DNA of 64,000 nt. It comes from Paraphysomonas bandaiensis (Eukaryota; Chrysophyceae). Made by a program: the position numbers and the translations under genes. The stretch covers positions 62,001 to 126,000 of the forward strand of contig CBFFRP010000069.1 of the NCBI GenBank assembly GCA_965644295.1, written 5' to 3'. The notes under the pieces are model-generated. The model did no database searches, had not been told where the DNA came from, and saw nothing but the letters and a program-made list of their open reading frames with translations. Positions within the stretch are counted from its first letter, which is position 1, and each line of letters begins with the position of its first letter. Of the stretch, positions 35,716 through 46,759 are shown piece after piece.

Positions 35716-38128
35716 TGAATGTCTTTTTATTAGCAATAAGTCGGTGTGAACGTGAAACCTGGTAAAAGAGATTACCAGGTTAATATATGGAAAAGTATCA
35801 TATAAGTACTCATTTTAAAACTATGTTAATGTTAATTACAATTTAGGTTTTGTACATTTTCGATTATATATATTTTAAAAACATTATAGTAAAACATTGT
35901 ATTATATTGTTGCTTTCATATAAATCTACTGTAACAATACTTATGAAAATCTCACATCAACGTATAACTATATATTATACACAGACAATATAGATACTAT
36001 ATTATTTTAAATATATTACTATAAATGAAACACAGTGTAGTTTGTAGCTACTTTCGGCAGGTGTTTAAAAGTCAGTGAATAAACAACTCTGATATATCCT
36101 ACTATTTGATGTTACCACAAGCACCAAGGTGCAGCTACTTCCGCTCTATCACCACGCTGATCTCTGCTTCACCAGGCAGTCCAATACCCCAGATGCCCTT
36201 GAGGTGTGCCCATTCCCGGATACCTGTGTATTCGTCAAGGCCCAAAGACGCTCACGCCTACATCAGTGACACTTATTGCGGATGAATGGAAGAACGGTAC
36301 AACAAAAATACTGCGATTAGAGACACCCTTCAGCGACGTGCCTGGACTTGGCCCGTATGCATACGAGCTCATGGGAGCAGCAATGGCGCTTATACTGTCT
36401 GCGCGACTCCCATCACACATACCGATAAATACGGACTGTAAGGCCGTATGCATACGCACACACGAAGCACTCTCCGCCAGACGTCGGGCACTGGGGCATC
36501 GTGCCAAAGGTGTACTGCTCGAAAGCATTGCAGCAAATAACGATTGCAAAAGGACAGTAGCCTGGGTCCGATCACACCCCGAACGACGCACCTCTGATGA
36601 GTCTGAATGGACATATGAAGACAAAGGAATTTACATTGCCGACGCAGTAGCAGGAGGGGACTGGCTTGAGGTAGATCGACTACTCGGACGACAAAATTAC
36701 ACTGTCTGTAACATGGAAGTGGACCAAGCCATCGAAAGAATACTCACCGAGGGTTTATGGCACTGGCGCCTAACTGGGGAACGACGGCCGTATCGCACTA
36801 GCCCCCTGCTCACGGATTTCCAATCCCTCCGTAATCAACGGACGCTGGAGGCATATACAGCTCTCCGAGACCAACGCTACGGTCACAATCCCGACCGGGC
36901 TCCTGGATACTGGAAAGACAGCGGAGCACTACTTCCGCGCAAACTGGCGCAAGCAGATGGTGGACCATCAAAGGACAAAGTGAGCTCCCACCTGCGCCAA
37001 AGAGTACTAAATGCAGCACTGACATGGGACAAATCATTCAGCATAGGAAGAAACCGGGCGAAAACCAAACACGGACTCGACATGGCTAAAGCCGTATGCT
37101 CTGACTGCGGATTTAGACTAGACTCACTCAAGCATATGTGTCTAGACTGCACAAACGACACCATAACGCAGATAAGGGAGTCTGCATTTCACAGCCACAA
37201 AAACGCGCTCCTAGAAGAAATGAGGAATCCGGAATTACCCCAATGGACCACCACTGTACTCCAGCGAATCTCCAGCAGGGCCTGGAACCCTTCCGTGCCA
37301 CAGGTGGAGAGATTCTGGACGGGTACCATCACAATGACACAGCTTGAAATGGTTTTCGGAGATCACATCCATGAATCACTGTCATCCCAAGGACTGCGCA
37401 GCATCGAATCAGCGATCATCAAATTACTGCTACCGCTGTTCGCTGCAGCAAAGCTCATGATCCAAGATCGCGGAAGAAGATACGTGACCCTACGGAAAGG
37501 CCCCCCAAGGCTACTACCGCGGCCGAGTCCAAACCACAGACAGAAACGGAAACGCCCAAGGGTGCTAAGATTACTAGGAATCCACAGGCGAACCGAGACT
37601 GGAACACCGCCCACCGTACCTCTGAACCCTACCAACCATACACAGAGGACCATAGCAACGGACCGTATGAAACCAACAGGCCCTAGACAAAGGCGACGAC
37701 GTCTCCGGCAACTCCACCTATGCCCAACGCCCAAACGGTGCATGGCGACACCGCCACATTCCACCACACCATCAACCTCTCAGTCCACACATCTAGTGCT
37801 CGGTACACTCAGGACCTTAATACAGAACCCGGTACCTCAGAGTCAGGCGGAACCGTATCCCAAGGGGAGACCCCCGGACAACACGCGCCAGTGAGTCCTC
37901 AGACACACGAGCAGGGCGAATTCACACACAAACATCAAGAACGGAAGTGGTTGCACCTTGGTGCTTGCGGCGACGCACAAGCAGCTTCTGTAGCGTTAAA
38001 TAGTAGGATAATAGAATTTGCGCTGATTAGTTATGGGTAGAGGTCTAACTAGTAGACTAGTATTCAACTAGCCGCTATATCGGAACGGGTTTTTAACGCC
38101 TATTGCTAAATAAAAAGACATTCAATAT
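35716..38128 (+). mobile_element. RNase H-bearing element bounded by ~180 bp inverted repeats
   Basis: The right end (37950-38128, finishing AAAAAGACATTCAAT) is the reverse complement of the left end that begins TGAATGTCTTTTTATTAGCAA at 35716. The left repeat seems split by about 300 bp of other AT-rich sequence, resuming near 36045 and ending with the CACCAAGGTGCAGC palindrome at about 36122. Between them lies an ORF with RNase H and zinc-knuckle signatures. Related ends occur at 3655, 17962, 34787, 58811 and 62297, so this is a multicopy family. Confidence 0.65.
36206..37894 (+). CDS. RNase H-like plus CCHC zinc-knuckle ORF of a retroelement, 5'-truncated
   Basis: Open from just after a TGA at 36200 (no ATG; first codon GTG), 562 codons. 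RNase H-type acidic residues are recognisable: E54 in YELMGA, D77 in NTDCKAV, H124 in WVRSHPE and D146 in YIADAVAG; the first strand Asp (TDGS) is missing, consistent with truncation. C298-x2-C-x8-H-x4-C315 is the zinc knuckle that follows RNase H in many non-LTR retrotransposons. The C-terminal ~110 residues are Pro/Arg/Thr-rich and overlap the repeated right end. No reverse transcriptase or endonuclease is present. GC content is visibly higher than in the surrounding DNA. Confidence 0.65.
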   Translation: MPIPGYLCIRQGPKTLTPTSVTLIADEWKNGTTKILRLETPFSDVPGLGPYAYELMGAAMALILSARLPSHIPINTDCKAVCIRTHEALSARRRALGHRAKGVLLESIAANNDCKRTVAWVRSHPERRTSDESEWTYEDKGIYIADAVAGGDWLEVDRLLGRQNYTVCNMEVDQAIERILTEGLWHWRLTGERRPYRTSPLLTDFQSLRNQRTLEAYTALRDQRYGHNPDRAPGYWKDSGALLPRKLAQADGGPSKDKVSSHLRQRVLNAALTWDKSFSIGRNRAKTKHGLDMAKAVCSDCGFRLDSLKHMCLDCTNDTITQIRESAFHSHKNALLEEMRNPELPQWTTTVLQRISSRAWNPSVPQVERFWTGTITMTQLEMVFGDHIHESLSSQGLRSIESAIIKLLLPLFAAAKLMIQDRGRRYVTLRKGPPRLLPRPSPNHRQKRKRPRVLRLLGIHRRTETGTPPTVPLNPTNHTQRTIATDRMKPTGPRQRRRRLRQLHLCPTPKRCMATPPHSTTPSTSQSTHLVLGTLRTLIQNPVPQSQAEPYPKGRPPDNTRQ

Positions 38129-38140
38129 ATATATATAATA

Positions 38141-38220
38141 TATGACACTTATTGGTGTCCCTTGTACCATACAAGCATTTGGCTATGAATGGACAGAAAA
38201 TTATCTGCTGACTATATATG
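38141..38220. repeat. dispersed repeat, copy of 18190-18290
   Basis: Starts 12 bp beyond the right end of the RNase H element. Shares TGGTGTCCCTTGTACC and GGCTATGAATGGACAGAA-type sequence with the other copy. Confidence 0.6.
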
Positions 38221-38881
38221 CGGCTCACGTTAGTTTCCTGTGGAAAAGTCTCAAGTCTCAGTGCTTGGTTGTTGAATATTGCGATATTGAGCAATTAAAA
38301 GCTACATTTTCTGGTATTCGAAATATGACAGTGAGTTGAAGAACACAGTATTTGGCAACTATAGTACATGGGTTAATTTAATTATAAAACAAGACATGAT
38401 ATGAATAGTGCTAGCTGTTAGACAAACTGAAATACTTTCACTGATGTGTGGCTTTATGAGATATATAGGGTTGACTGGTGAACAGTGAACATATGATAAA
38501 CTGAGAACAGATGCTCACCAAATATTACATGAATACGTTGTGAAGTTGTTGAGATTAATAACTATAATTCTTACTTGAAAGTACGTTGTGTGAAACAAAG
38601 CAAGGTCAAGGTTTACGTGAAGAGCAAGGTTAACTTCTGCGTAATGTCCAATTCTAACATTACATATGGAGGAAGATCCCATCCTAAAAGATGAAGTTGC
38701 AACGGTTTGAGGTTAATAGGTCACCTAAAGTACGTTTACACCACAAAGGTTCAGTAGGATCATTAAACTGTCATGTTTCGACGCACACCCACAGAGACGG
38801 TTCTCGATTACATAGCTAAAAGACGAGTCACGAAATATGACTACAACGCACATACTAAAATCGAATCAAAGAAATGCAGTT
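38221..38881. other. transposon-derived DNA, no gene seen
   Basis: Includes the repeat at 38450-38670 shared in inverted orientation with 17570-17800. Nothing coding is supported. Confidence 0.55.
38450..38670. repeat. dispersed repeat, inverted copy of 17570-17800
   Basis: Aligns with the reverse complement of 17570-17800 as described there. Confidence 0.6.
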
Positions 38882-39949
38882 TTACTTCTTCAATCCGAAT
38901 CCAAAAAAATTAAATCGTGACTTAGGTTGTTCAGTTCTCGATAAACAGTAATCGCCAAGAGAAACATACTCTGGTGTCAACCGGAAACTATTGAAAGCAG
39001 TCTCGATACATGCGTATGCGGACTGCTTTACAGCATCGAATATTTTACTATGTGGACTCGGGAGGTTAATACAGATTTCTTTTCTCACTGAACTCTCCAC
39101 AGATACCTCAAGTGCAGCACCTTCAATAACAAAGTACCGGTATATATCCCATGCCATATCCTTGTAATTTTCGTCACTAGGTAAGAGCCCTTCAAAATGA
39201 GTAATCATTTGGAAACACAACACATTTTCACTCGAAACAACACTCACACAATACTGTAAAAACCTTTCATATAGTAATCCACACGACAGAACTTCAGTGA
39301 GGCTAAACGAAGGATTATTCGCAAGTTCCTCTTTCGTGTATTTGTCATGAATATTGAGGGTTGGTAAAGGTACTGTAAGGCTTTCGGCAGGGGGTGTATT
39401 AATCAGTGATGTCTTACGAGCAACCATTTCTCCGTATAAATTTGATTTCAAAAATCGCGGAATTATATCTCGCTTCACAGTCGTAACTGGTTCCCGAATA
39501 GACTCACCAAATACATGAGGACCGTATAAGTCAACACGCTTAACTCGCTCAGCAGTACGGTTTAACACACCAGTCGACAAACACACTTCAGAGGGAGCAT
39601 CACTTGAAATGAAAGTAGAATATATATCATCAATCTTCTTTTGTACCTTATCTAATGATACAATACAAGATGGCCATTGAAAAGGTATATCCTCACCCTC
39701 TTTACATGCTAGTTCCTCATCTATAATCTTCCAGTTACTCTTCCATGATCCTAAATCATGTAAAAATAAATCTGTATATTCTACACATGCAATAATATAT
39801 TCCATATTCTCTGCATTAAATTCTGATGTAGAGAATTTCAATATATACCCAGTGCATATGGGATCATCTAAGAAGTTTTGAACACATACAAAATCTTTTT
39901 CAGCAGAACTATAAGAAGCATTCTTTGAACGTAAAGAATTATCATTCAT
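38882..39949 (-). CDS. tandem RGS-domain protein
   Basis: 355 aa, single exon, ATG 39949. Two regions have RGS-box character. The first starts at FLDDPICTGYILKFSTSEF with NAENMEYIIACVEYTDLF (about residues 26-60) and ends with VFGESIREPVTTVKRDIIPRFLKS. The second starts at FSLTEVLSCGLLYERFLQY with SSENVLCFQMITHFE and ends with IFDAVKQSAYACIETAFNSF. RGS proteins accelerate GTP hydrolysis by heterotrimeric G-alpha subunits; two boxes in one soluble protein without other domains is unusual. Divergent to the glycosyltransferase-like gene. Confidence 0.75.
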   Translation of the reverse strand: MNDNSLRSKNASYSSAEKDFVCVQNFLDDPICTGYILKFSTSEFNAENMEYIIACVEYTDLFLHDLGSWKSNWKIIDEELACKEGEDIPFQWPSCIVSLDKVQKKIDDIYSTFISSDAPSEVCLSTGVLNRTAERVKRVDLYGPHVFGESIREPVTTVKRDIIPRFLKSNLYGEMVARKTSLINTPPAESLTVPLPTLNIHDKYTKEELANNPSFSLTEVLSCGLLYERFLQYCVSVVSSENVLCFQMITHFEGLLPSDENYKDMAWDIYRYFVIEGAALEVSVESSVRKEICINLPSPHSKIFDAVKQSAYACIETAFNSFRLTPEYVSLGDYCLSRTEQPKSRFNFFGFGLKK

Positions 39950-40527
39950 TATGTTTTTTATTCTATTATTTCTTTATTTTGACATGTTGTTACTTTGATT
40001 GTGATTATGGATAGTTTAGTAGGAGTGTGTCTGATGTATGGGAGTGGTATGGTAATGTGCATATGAGGGTTGAGGGTACAGAGATTGTGAAGTATGATGA
40101 CAGGATCATATCATCAACACATTCAGAAGGGTTGGGGTCGTGTGGATTATAATCCTCACCACCAGCAGTTAACTCACATATCATGCATCCTCTGTGTTTT
40201 TTTTTGTATAGGAGTGTGTGTAGGAGATTTTCTGGTGTAGTATTTTAAGCCACTATTGTTGTGAAAAGCCGTATTGAGAAATCAAAAAATAGGGATTTCG
40301 GGGATGAAGTACAGTGCATGATACTTTTGCTCTGAGCATATTATACTGCTGTAGGGTCATATCACAGGCGGTAGTTTATGTATTTTGTAGCATATCTTGA
40401 ATAGTCATCCTCGAATTCATTGTAGCTAGCCAGAGTCCGGCCCGTCGTGTTCTAATAGTTTGCTTTGACTGTTAATCGCACTAGTTTAAAGATATATTCA
40501 TAGAATCTTCGTACTAGCTTTATAGTA
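39950..40527. promoter_or_regulatory. shared upstream region of a divergent gene pair
   Basis: 578 bp between the RGS gene (-) and the secretory gene (+). No specific motif recognised. Confidence 0.35.
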
Positions 40528-41880
40528 ATGATAGTAGTGTCTAGTTGGTCAAAGACAATGCCCCCATCAAGTTCATATTTGGGCGTCTTCTTTTTGTTAT
40601 TGAGTTTATCAGGAGGAGCAGCCCCATCACCAATACACGATGTCTCCCCTGTCGAACTCATTCCTCGCTCCCTGTCAAGTGCGCGCTGTCCTCTAGTGTA
40701 TGTATTCATTCAGAGTGAATTCCGCTGTGCTAAAATGATAATGCAAGAATATCTTATTTACTCTCTTCAAAACACATTGCGCATGCAGCCGGAATGTGAG
40801 GTTATCTTTGCGAGCAATTTTGGAGAATGTGGCTTCGTTTATAGCAGAATTCAAAATACTCCATCTCTACATGGTTTGACTCTTTTTGATATATCATCAA
40901 AATCATCGAACAAAACAAGTATGTTTCGTAATGCCTCGAAGAGTTTGTTCATGAGTGATTATGGTGGCGAGTTATGGATGAATTCAGCGGTCCGCTTTTT
41001 CGTTATTGAAGATGTGATGCGTTACTATGGTTACCATTCTGTTCTTCATGTCGAGGCAGACAATATGCTATATGGATCCATAAATAGCATATGGTCAACT
41101 CTACAGTTGAATTACACATCCATGACAGCAACTAGATTGACGGTACATCCCCTTATTTGCATGTTAATTCTTTTAACGTGAGACTTGTAGCCCGGTCTAT
41201 TCGTGACTGCTTCAGTATTGTGGGTACCCCGTTTAGAAACATTAACAATGCTCAACGACTACCTGATTGACCTTGCATTGGGAGATAGAAATGGGACTTG
41301 GAATGGATATATCCAACACTTGAGAGTGAACAACTGCATCACCACAAGGGGTAATGGGATAGAGGGTCACTCTGGATCACCCATAAAGCCGTTTTGCGTA
41401 AATGAGATGAGTATGTTGGCATACTTTGATTACCTTTTTCCTGGTAACTTTTCATATCTCCCGCTCATGCCTACGTTGGATTTCAAGCCTGCACAGCAGC
41501 AGAGAGCTGACCACGCTCTGGGTGGCTCTAAAACACGGGGACCAATTGGCGTTGGCATATGGGATAGCGGGTCGTGGGGACAGCACCTTGGAGGCACACA
41601 TGGAAAACACGGCCGAGATGCTGGTCGCTTCGTGGATATGGGCCATGTAATATCCGTGGCACTAACACAATTTCAGTGTGTTGTTCATATGCTCTGCGGT
41701 AATCGAACGGTGCTAGAGGGACGGATGTATAACGGTGAGCCGATGCCGGATGATTACAAGTACTGCTTTACAGCTCCATTCGTGCGATGTCAGTCTTCTG
41801 CCCAATGGACGCCACTCTGGAACTTACATGTACATAGTAAGAATAATCACAAGTATATGAGCGAGCTCTGTCAATGCTAA
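40528..41880 (+). CDS. secretory-pathway glycosyltransferase-like protein
   Basis: Two exons, 40528-41142 and 41191-41880 (48 bp intron, phase 0), about 434 aa; ATG 40558 is an alternative start. The N-terminus SYLGVFFLLLSLSGGAAP is a signal peptide or anchor. The motif VLHVEADNMLYGS (ExDN) resembles the nucleotide-sugar/metal-binding DxD-type site of glycosyltransferases, preceded by a conserved-looking alpha/beta region with several N-glycosylation sequons. A lumenal ER/Golgi or secreted location is inferred. Family assignment rests on the motif and topology only. Confidence 0.6.
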
Positions 41881-42250
41881 ATTTTATGTTTATTGGCTTC
41901 GATATACTTGAACTTTTTTCCTTAATCTATACTTGAATTTATAATTATGATAATTTGAGGAACACACACTATATTACTATTGCTGATGAATGTATATCAT
42001 AGTTCTACAAGGCAGTGTGGCGTGCTTTTTGTAGAACAGTGCCATACTGTACAAATGAAATTGTTGACCAAATATGAAGAATACTTTATGTTGATATTCA
42101 GAATCCACGTATCATGTGCTTAAAATGGCGGAGGTTGTAAGGGGAGAAGAGGTGCCTGAGTGTGATCAGGGGAGTAGACGCTACTACTTAGTATAGGGTA
42201 TTAAAAAGATTCGCAACAAGCCGGGAAAAAATACTTTGCGGCTTCTAGTT
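41881..42250. other. intergenic, nothing seen
   Basis: No coding or repeat signal recognised. Confidence 0.6.
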
Positions 42251-43173
42251 TAACATCCTGAATCATAGATAAGAGAAAAAAGGACTATACTATGAAACGA
42301 TAAATAAAATGACAACAACGATTCAGGCATTTGTAGAAATATAGCATATTCACTTTTGCATATACCCAAACACAAATCTATAGCTCGATTTTTGGTTGCA
42401 AGCTCACATAGCGCTGATTTCAAACTGGAAATTTCTGTGATGTAGTCCCAGTCCGATGCTAGACGAACGCTATCTTCCGCTTGTGATTGAAACTTCTGAT
42501 CAACCTGTTATTAGCTGCACGGTAAAAATACAATGTATATATTTTTAATTCATCGGTAAAAGCACGGGAATTGAAGGTGGTATGCATATTCATACCCGAG
42601 TCAAAGCTCCGTATTCGCTTTTTCCTGTCGCAATAGCGCCTTTAAAATCACTTAGTGCACGCTCTCGAAGCAACGCAACTTGTTTTAAGAAAATTACCTG
42701 TAGTTGCCAATTAACTGTTCGCTCTAATTCCTCAGTCTAAAATCAAATTAAATATATATTAATTTAGACACCTAACCATCTCGTCATTGATAGCTTCTCG
42801 TCATCCTTGTTATCACCATCTGGTAATGGAGCTTCGGTGGAAAACCTTTCCAATGCCTATTAAAGCTCTAAAAGTAACTATTGAATAGAGAGTGTACAAA
42901 TCATGTACAGAATTACAAATTTGTTCAGCCTGCGCACCAAATTTGGGAATACTTTCTCCACTGTCGACAGTATTCTTGAGAGGGATCAATTGTTTACTTC
43001 AGATATCACAATGTCATGACAGAAAGCCTTACACGGATATAAAAATGATATGTAATAGTCATCAATAGAACGACAATACTACCGATTAGCATATTGATTT
43101 GTGTAAGTTCTTGACACACCACACGGAAGGGACACGGCAAATACACACAAAAAATAACTATAAGCCTTTTCAT
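42251..43173 (-). CDS. multi-exon secreted/ER protein, possibly related to the middle region of Sey1/RHD3
   Basis: Coding-like minus-strand segments joined by short introns. A first segment from ATG 43173 (MKRLIVIFCVYLPCPFRVVC) resembles a signal peptide. Later segments encode SKQLIPLKNTVDSGESIPK, ALERFSTEAPLPDGDNK, QVALLRERALSDFKGAI, then VDQKFQSQAEDSVRLASDWDY and ELATKNRAIDLCLG. The alternation of LRxxAxxxFK and AEDSVxxxSDWDY is reminiscent of the helical part of Sey1/RHD3 GTPases, but no GTPase domain is present. The link between first and second segments was not resolved. Low-confidence model. Confidence 0.35.
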
Positions 43174-44804
43174 TACACACAACACTCACGCAATATAATA
43201 TCAAAATACTGACTTGTTCAATGGTCGTGGGTATTGCGTCTGACTGGTGTTACGATCGATGTTACAGTGATGTACGACACTAGTCCAGGCTGTCATATAT
43301 AAACATTCCTTACAACTAATCAAAACGTTCTAATAATTAATACTATATTTTGATTAGACAACTTGAACTGTAATGGTTTTTGTTAAAGATAAGTGCGTAT
43401 ATTTGGCTGTATATTTTGAAGAGAGCCGAAGTGGGAAAAATGATTCTCTGCTGTGCTGCAGTATCTATTCATAGTGCAGTAGTATAGTATCTTTAGATAG
43501 ATATCTGCATCACGTTGATTCTCTGCTAGCTGCTAGAATGACTGATATTACTAGAACTGCTTCTAATGGTACCGCTGAGTGTCTGGTGGGTGTAGGGGCC
43601 AATCATAAACTAAGTATCCCCACCCCTCCACTGGACTCTCGTCTATTTTAACCTGAACAAGAATGTATTTGATAGCAGTGCGAGTTATAAGATGACCCAG
43701 ACGACGTCTTCTCCTCTCATGAAGAATTTGACAATTCCTATTGGTGAGAATGTAAAGTATGAAGTATTGCATGTTGTATACGTTGTGTGCACTCATTAAT
43801 TGGTTATCACATGGTGTTATCCTGTTTGAGTAGAAAATCATCGTGTAGTCACCCTCATAACTTAGTATTATTAGCCAAAATTGAATGAAATTAACTTTTT
43901 GTTAGATGCATTTTAAACATTACACAATACACATATATAATTAGTATTCTATTTTTGCTAGGAGCGCGAATCTAAAAGGCACTGTGTAATGGAGTGCAAT
44001 AAGCACGTATGACTCGATGCAGCAACTTTACTCAAGTTGAGAGGAGAGAATGCTATAATACGTACTTAAAGAGTGAGAATAGCGTGAACAGTGTAAACAT
44101 GCAAAGATGCCGTTGTTAGGCACGTTTTAGTGCTGTCAAGACTGGACGTCACGATATTTAAACTTTAATGAATGAACGTTGAGATTGCTCCATTCTGGGC
44201 GCGTACTTAAGTAGATCCGGGTGGGTACCTAACTAATACTTGATTAAGCCCCATAATATGTTTCTTGGTAGCTACCTACTGAACTCAACTAGCTACATCC
44301 ATTATCACACGGTAATAAGCGCTGAATATGCAGTGAGAATCCGGGTGGGGAACCGCTGAATTAAGCAATGTGTACATAGGTAGAGGTGCGCGGTCGCAAC
44401 ACTTAGCCGCACCCACTGTTAGTGATTAGTTACGCTGTCAATATCATGGGGAAGAACTTACTATATAATATACCTACAGTAATAAAGTAGTAAAAATTAT
44501 AATCAGTATAACGTATCAGTCATTGTCATTAACTCATTTTATATCTATATTATTGAACCTTCTTTTGTCAAGATTTTTTCGGTCACTTTTTTTGATATTT
44601 GAGTCTAACTATCTCATGGCCTATCATAATATTCATATAACACTGTCTCTGACTTCTGTATTATTCAAGTAACAGTTATAGTTCTACAAACCTTGACGTA
44701 TGCTAGGTCTTAAGTGTCAGTCATGGAATCAAGAAGTAGACAGCAGGTGTATATCAAAATATGGTTACAGAAGTATGTCGACATTGTAATTTCTTAGCTT
44801 ACGT
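43174..44804. other. intergenic, no gene seen
   Basis: About 1.6 kb. The stretch 44180-44420 is locally GC-richer and contains ATCCGGGTGGG twice (44214 and 44339) but does not fold into a recognisable structural RNA by eye. Confidence 0.55.
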
Positions 44805-46036
44805 TCATATATATCGTGAATGAAGAAAAAAACGGTCCGCAACGAGAACGTCGATCATCAACACAAAGAGAACTAATCCAAGAGCGTGTAGTGTTAACAG
44901 TAGATATCGATAAGGGTAGAGATATGACAGCTCCGAAGCGTTACCACTACTCGGCGGTGTCATAAACCCCAAATCGGGCAGTCCTACAAAGTTACATATC
45001 ATATGACTTGTAATTGGCGAGATAATGTTTCCAGTCTTTAAAAGCAGATAAGAGGCAATTGCACCGAATATGGATGTGTAGGTCATTTGCACCAAAGTGC
45101 TCACCACTGCACTAGCTACTGACATCTTCATGACAACTATCTTCTCTAGAAGATGGTGCACATGAGCGACAGCGAACCAAGCAGGAGCAAGACAGCATAC
45201 CACAGGTATGATAGTGCTGTCTAGTGATGTCCCCGCAAGAGCACTACGGGACGTAAGGATACCGTTGATCAAGAGGCCACGGAAAACCACTTCTTCCGTC
45301 ACAGGAGCAAATATGAGATTTCTAAACTCAACATAGAATATCAAAACAAAAGTACACTCACTTTCTACGCACATTACCTAAACAGTATGATGCTACTGCA
45401 AGAGGCCAGATAACTGCACATCTATTACACACAGGAGGCAAATAGCTTCGCATACCCTCACCCAGAGATGGTGGCAACCAACACATTAGCTAATGACTCC
45501 GACTGAGGTCGCTTAGTTAGAACACCTCTCCATGATACTAGATATTTACTTTTTGTAATAAATAGGGTAATATTAACTACCAGTGGCCCTAAACAAAATT
45601 CATAGATTTACTTCTAGTAAACTAGATATCATAATCCCACCTAAATAAAAAATGGCCATCAATATAACAGTTACAACAACAGATGCCAGCGCGGTGTCAT
45701 ATCTGACTCCGATTGATTCCAAAAATGTTAATTCTGGGAGCTGCTCATTTCAAAATAGGAGAAAACAGTTCTCTAATAACATACCTTAATATCGTAGTGT
45801 GCAGTCCACAGGAGTGCGAGTATAGTAGCTGTAGATGACGCTAGAATTCTATAATATACCTAACCACAAACATAGACATCGTCAGGTCGAATTAAATCAT
45901 GATCCCAGCACAGTTCCAGCATTACATGTAACGGTTCATCTCGAGGCAATGAGCGTACGCGGAGTGGTATAGCATATAGCGACAACACATATACTGAAGA
46001 GACGGAAAGTGAATACCAATCAATAAAATGCCACAT
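44805..46036 (-). CDS. RCE1: CAAX prenyl protease 2, Rce1-like (CPBP family)
   Basis: Multi-exon gene from ATG 46036 (MWHFIDWYSLSVSSVY); the last exon, 45321-44805, holds the signature RNLIFAPVTEEVVFRG, then AHVHH and TSHMICNFVGLPDLG, giving the paired Glu and the two His motifs of the intramembrane glutamate protease. Earlier exons encode LYAIPLRVRSLPRDE, ATILALLWTAHYDIK, QLPELTFLESIGVRYD through IFYLGPLVVNITLF, and SWRGVLTKRPQSESLANVL. Total is near 300 aa, normal for Rce1. It removes the last three residues of prenylated CAAX proteins at the ER. Splice phases agree for most junctions; the first intron is very short (about 36-39 bp) and ambiguous. Confidence 0.8.
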
Positions 46037-46759
46037 TACTGCTTCTGTTGCAATGGCTATATACTAATAATGTTTATATTCAGTGCAGTGCTTGTTTTGA
46101 GATGCTTTAACGGCTGCAGTCAACACACAACAAGAAGTAGCAGAGTTTGCTGAGGTGGAATTTTATATATGATTTCTAAATTTCCGGGATTTTCGACATA
46201 AATCGCATTTATGGTGAATTTTCACATACTGTATAACACAATTTTCAATATCGATTTTCCGTCGGGTTTGTGGTGAATAAATCGCTTGTTTTCATCGCAA
46301 AATCTTTTAAGATATTCTTGCAGCTGTCGATGAACTCTTACGAATTCATATACAATACAAGAGTAAGTTCCTTCTACACATAGATTGGAAAGAGTGTGAT
46401 CCCGCTAAAATATGTAGCTATATCTAAATCTTGTTAGAAGTTGTAGGAAGCAGATAAAATCCCTGTGGTCCATAGAATCAACAAACTATTGATCGAACGA
46501 TATGATCTTTCGAGGATCGAACACAGTTCATGAAGAAGATTCAATTAGAATTGTAGGTAAAGTCTATGGACTCTATGCTGAGCCAAGATATCTGAGTATG
46601 CATCACTCGAGCAAAACGGAATATCCAAGAACAGAGAAGCGATCATCTAGAACTCTTGAAGCCAATGCATTTATTTTCTACATTTGAACTATGTTACAAT
46701 GCCTTTACTTTTGTTCTGATATGTTATCCCATTTACAAGAAGCAGGTATTACTACTGAG
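46037..46759. other. intergenic, nothing seen
   Basis: Upstream of the Rce1-like gene up to the hAT element. No coding signal recognised. Confidence 0.55.

Noticed and set aside
44180-44420. Possible 5S rRNA-like sequence, because CCGGGTGGGTACC resembles the 3' part of 5S genes.
   Set aside because: The rest of the 5S consensus (A and C boxes, closing stem) is not visible, and the motif recurs 125 bp on in different context.
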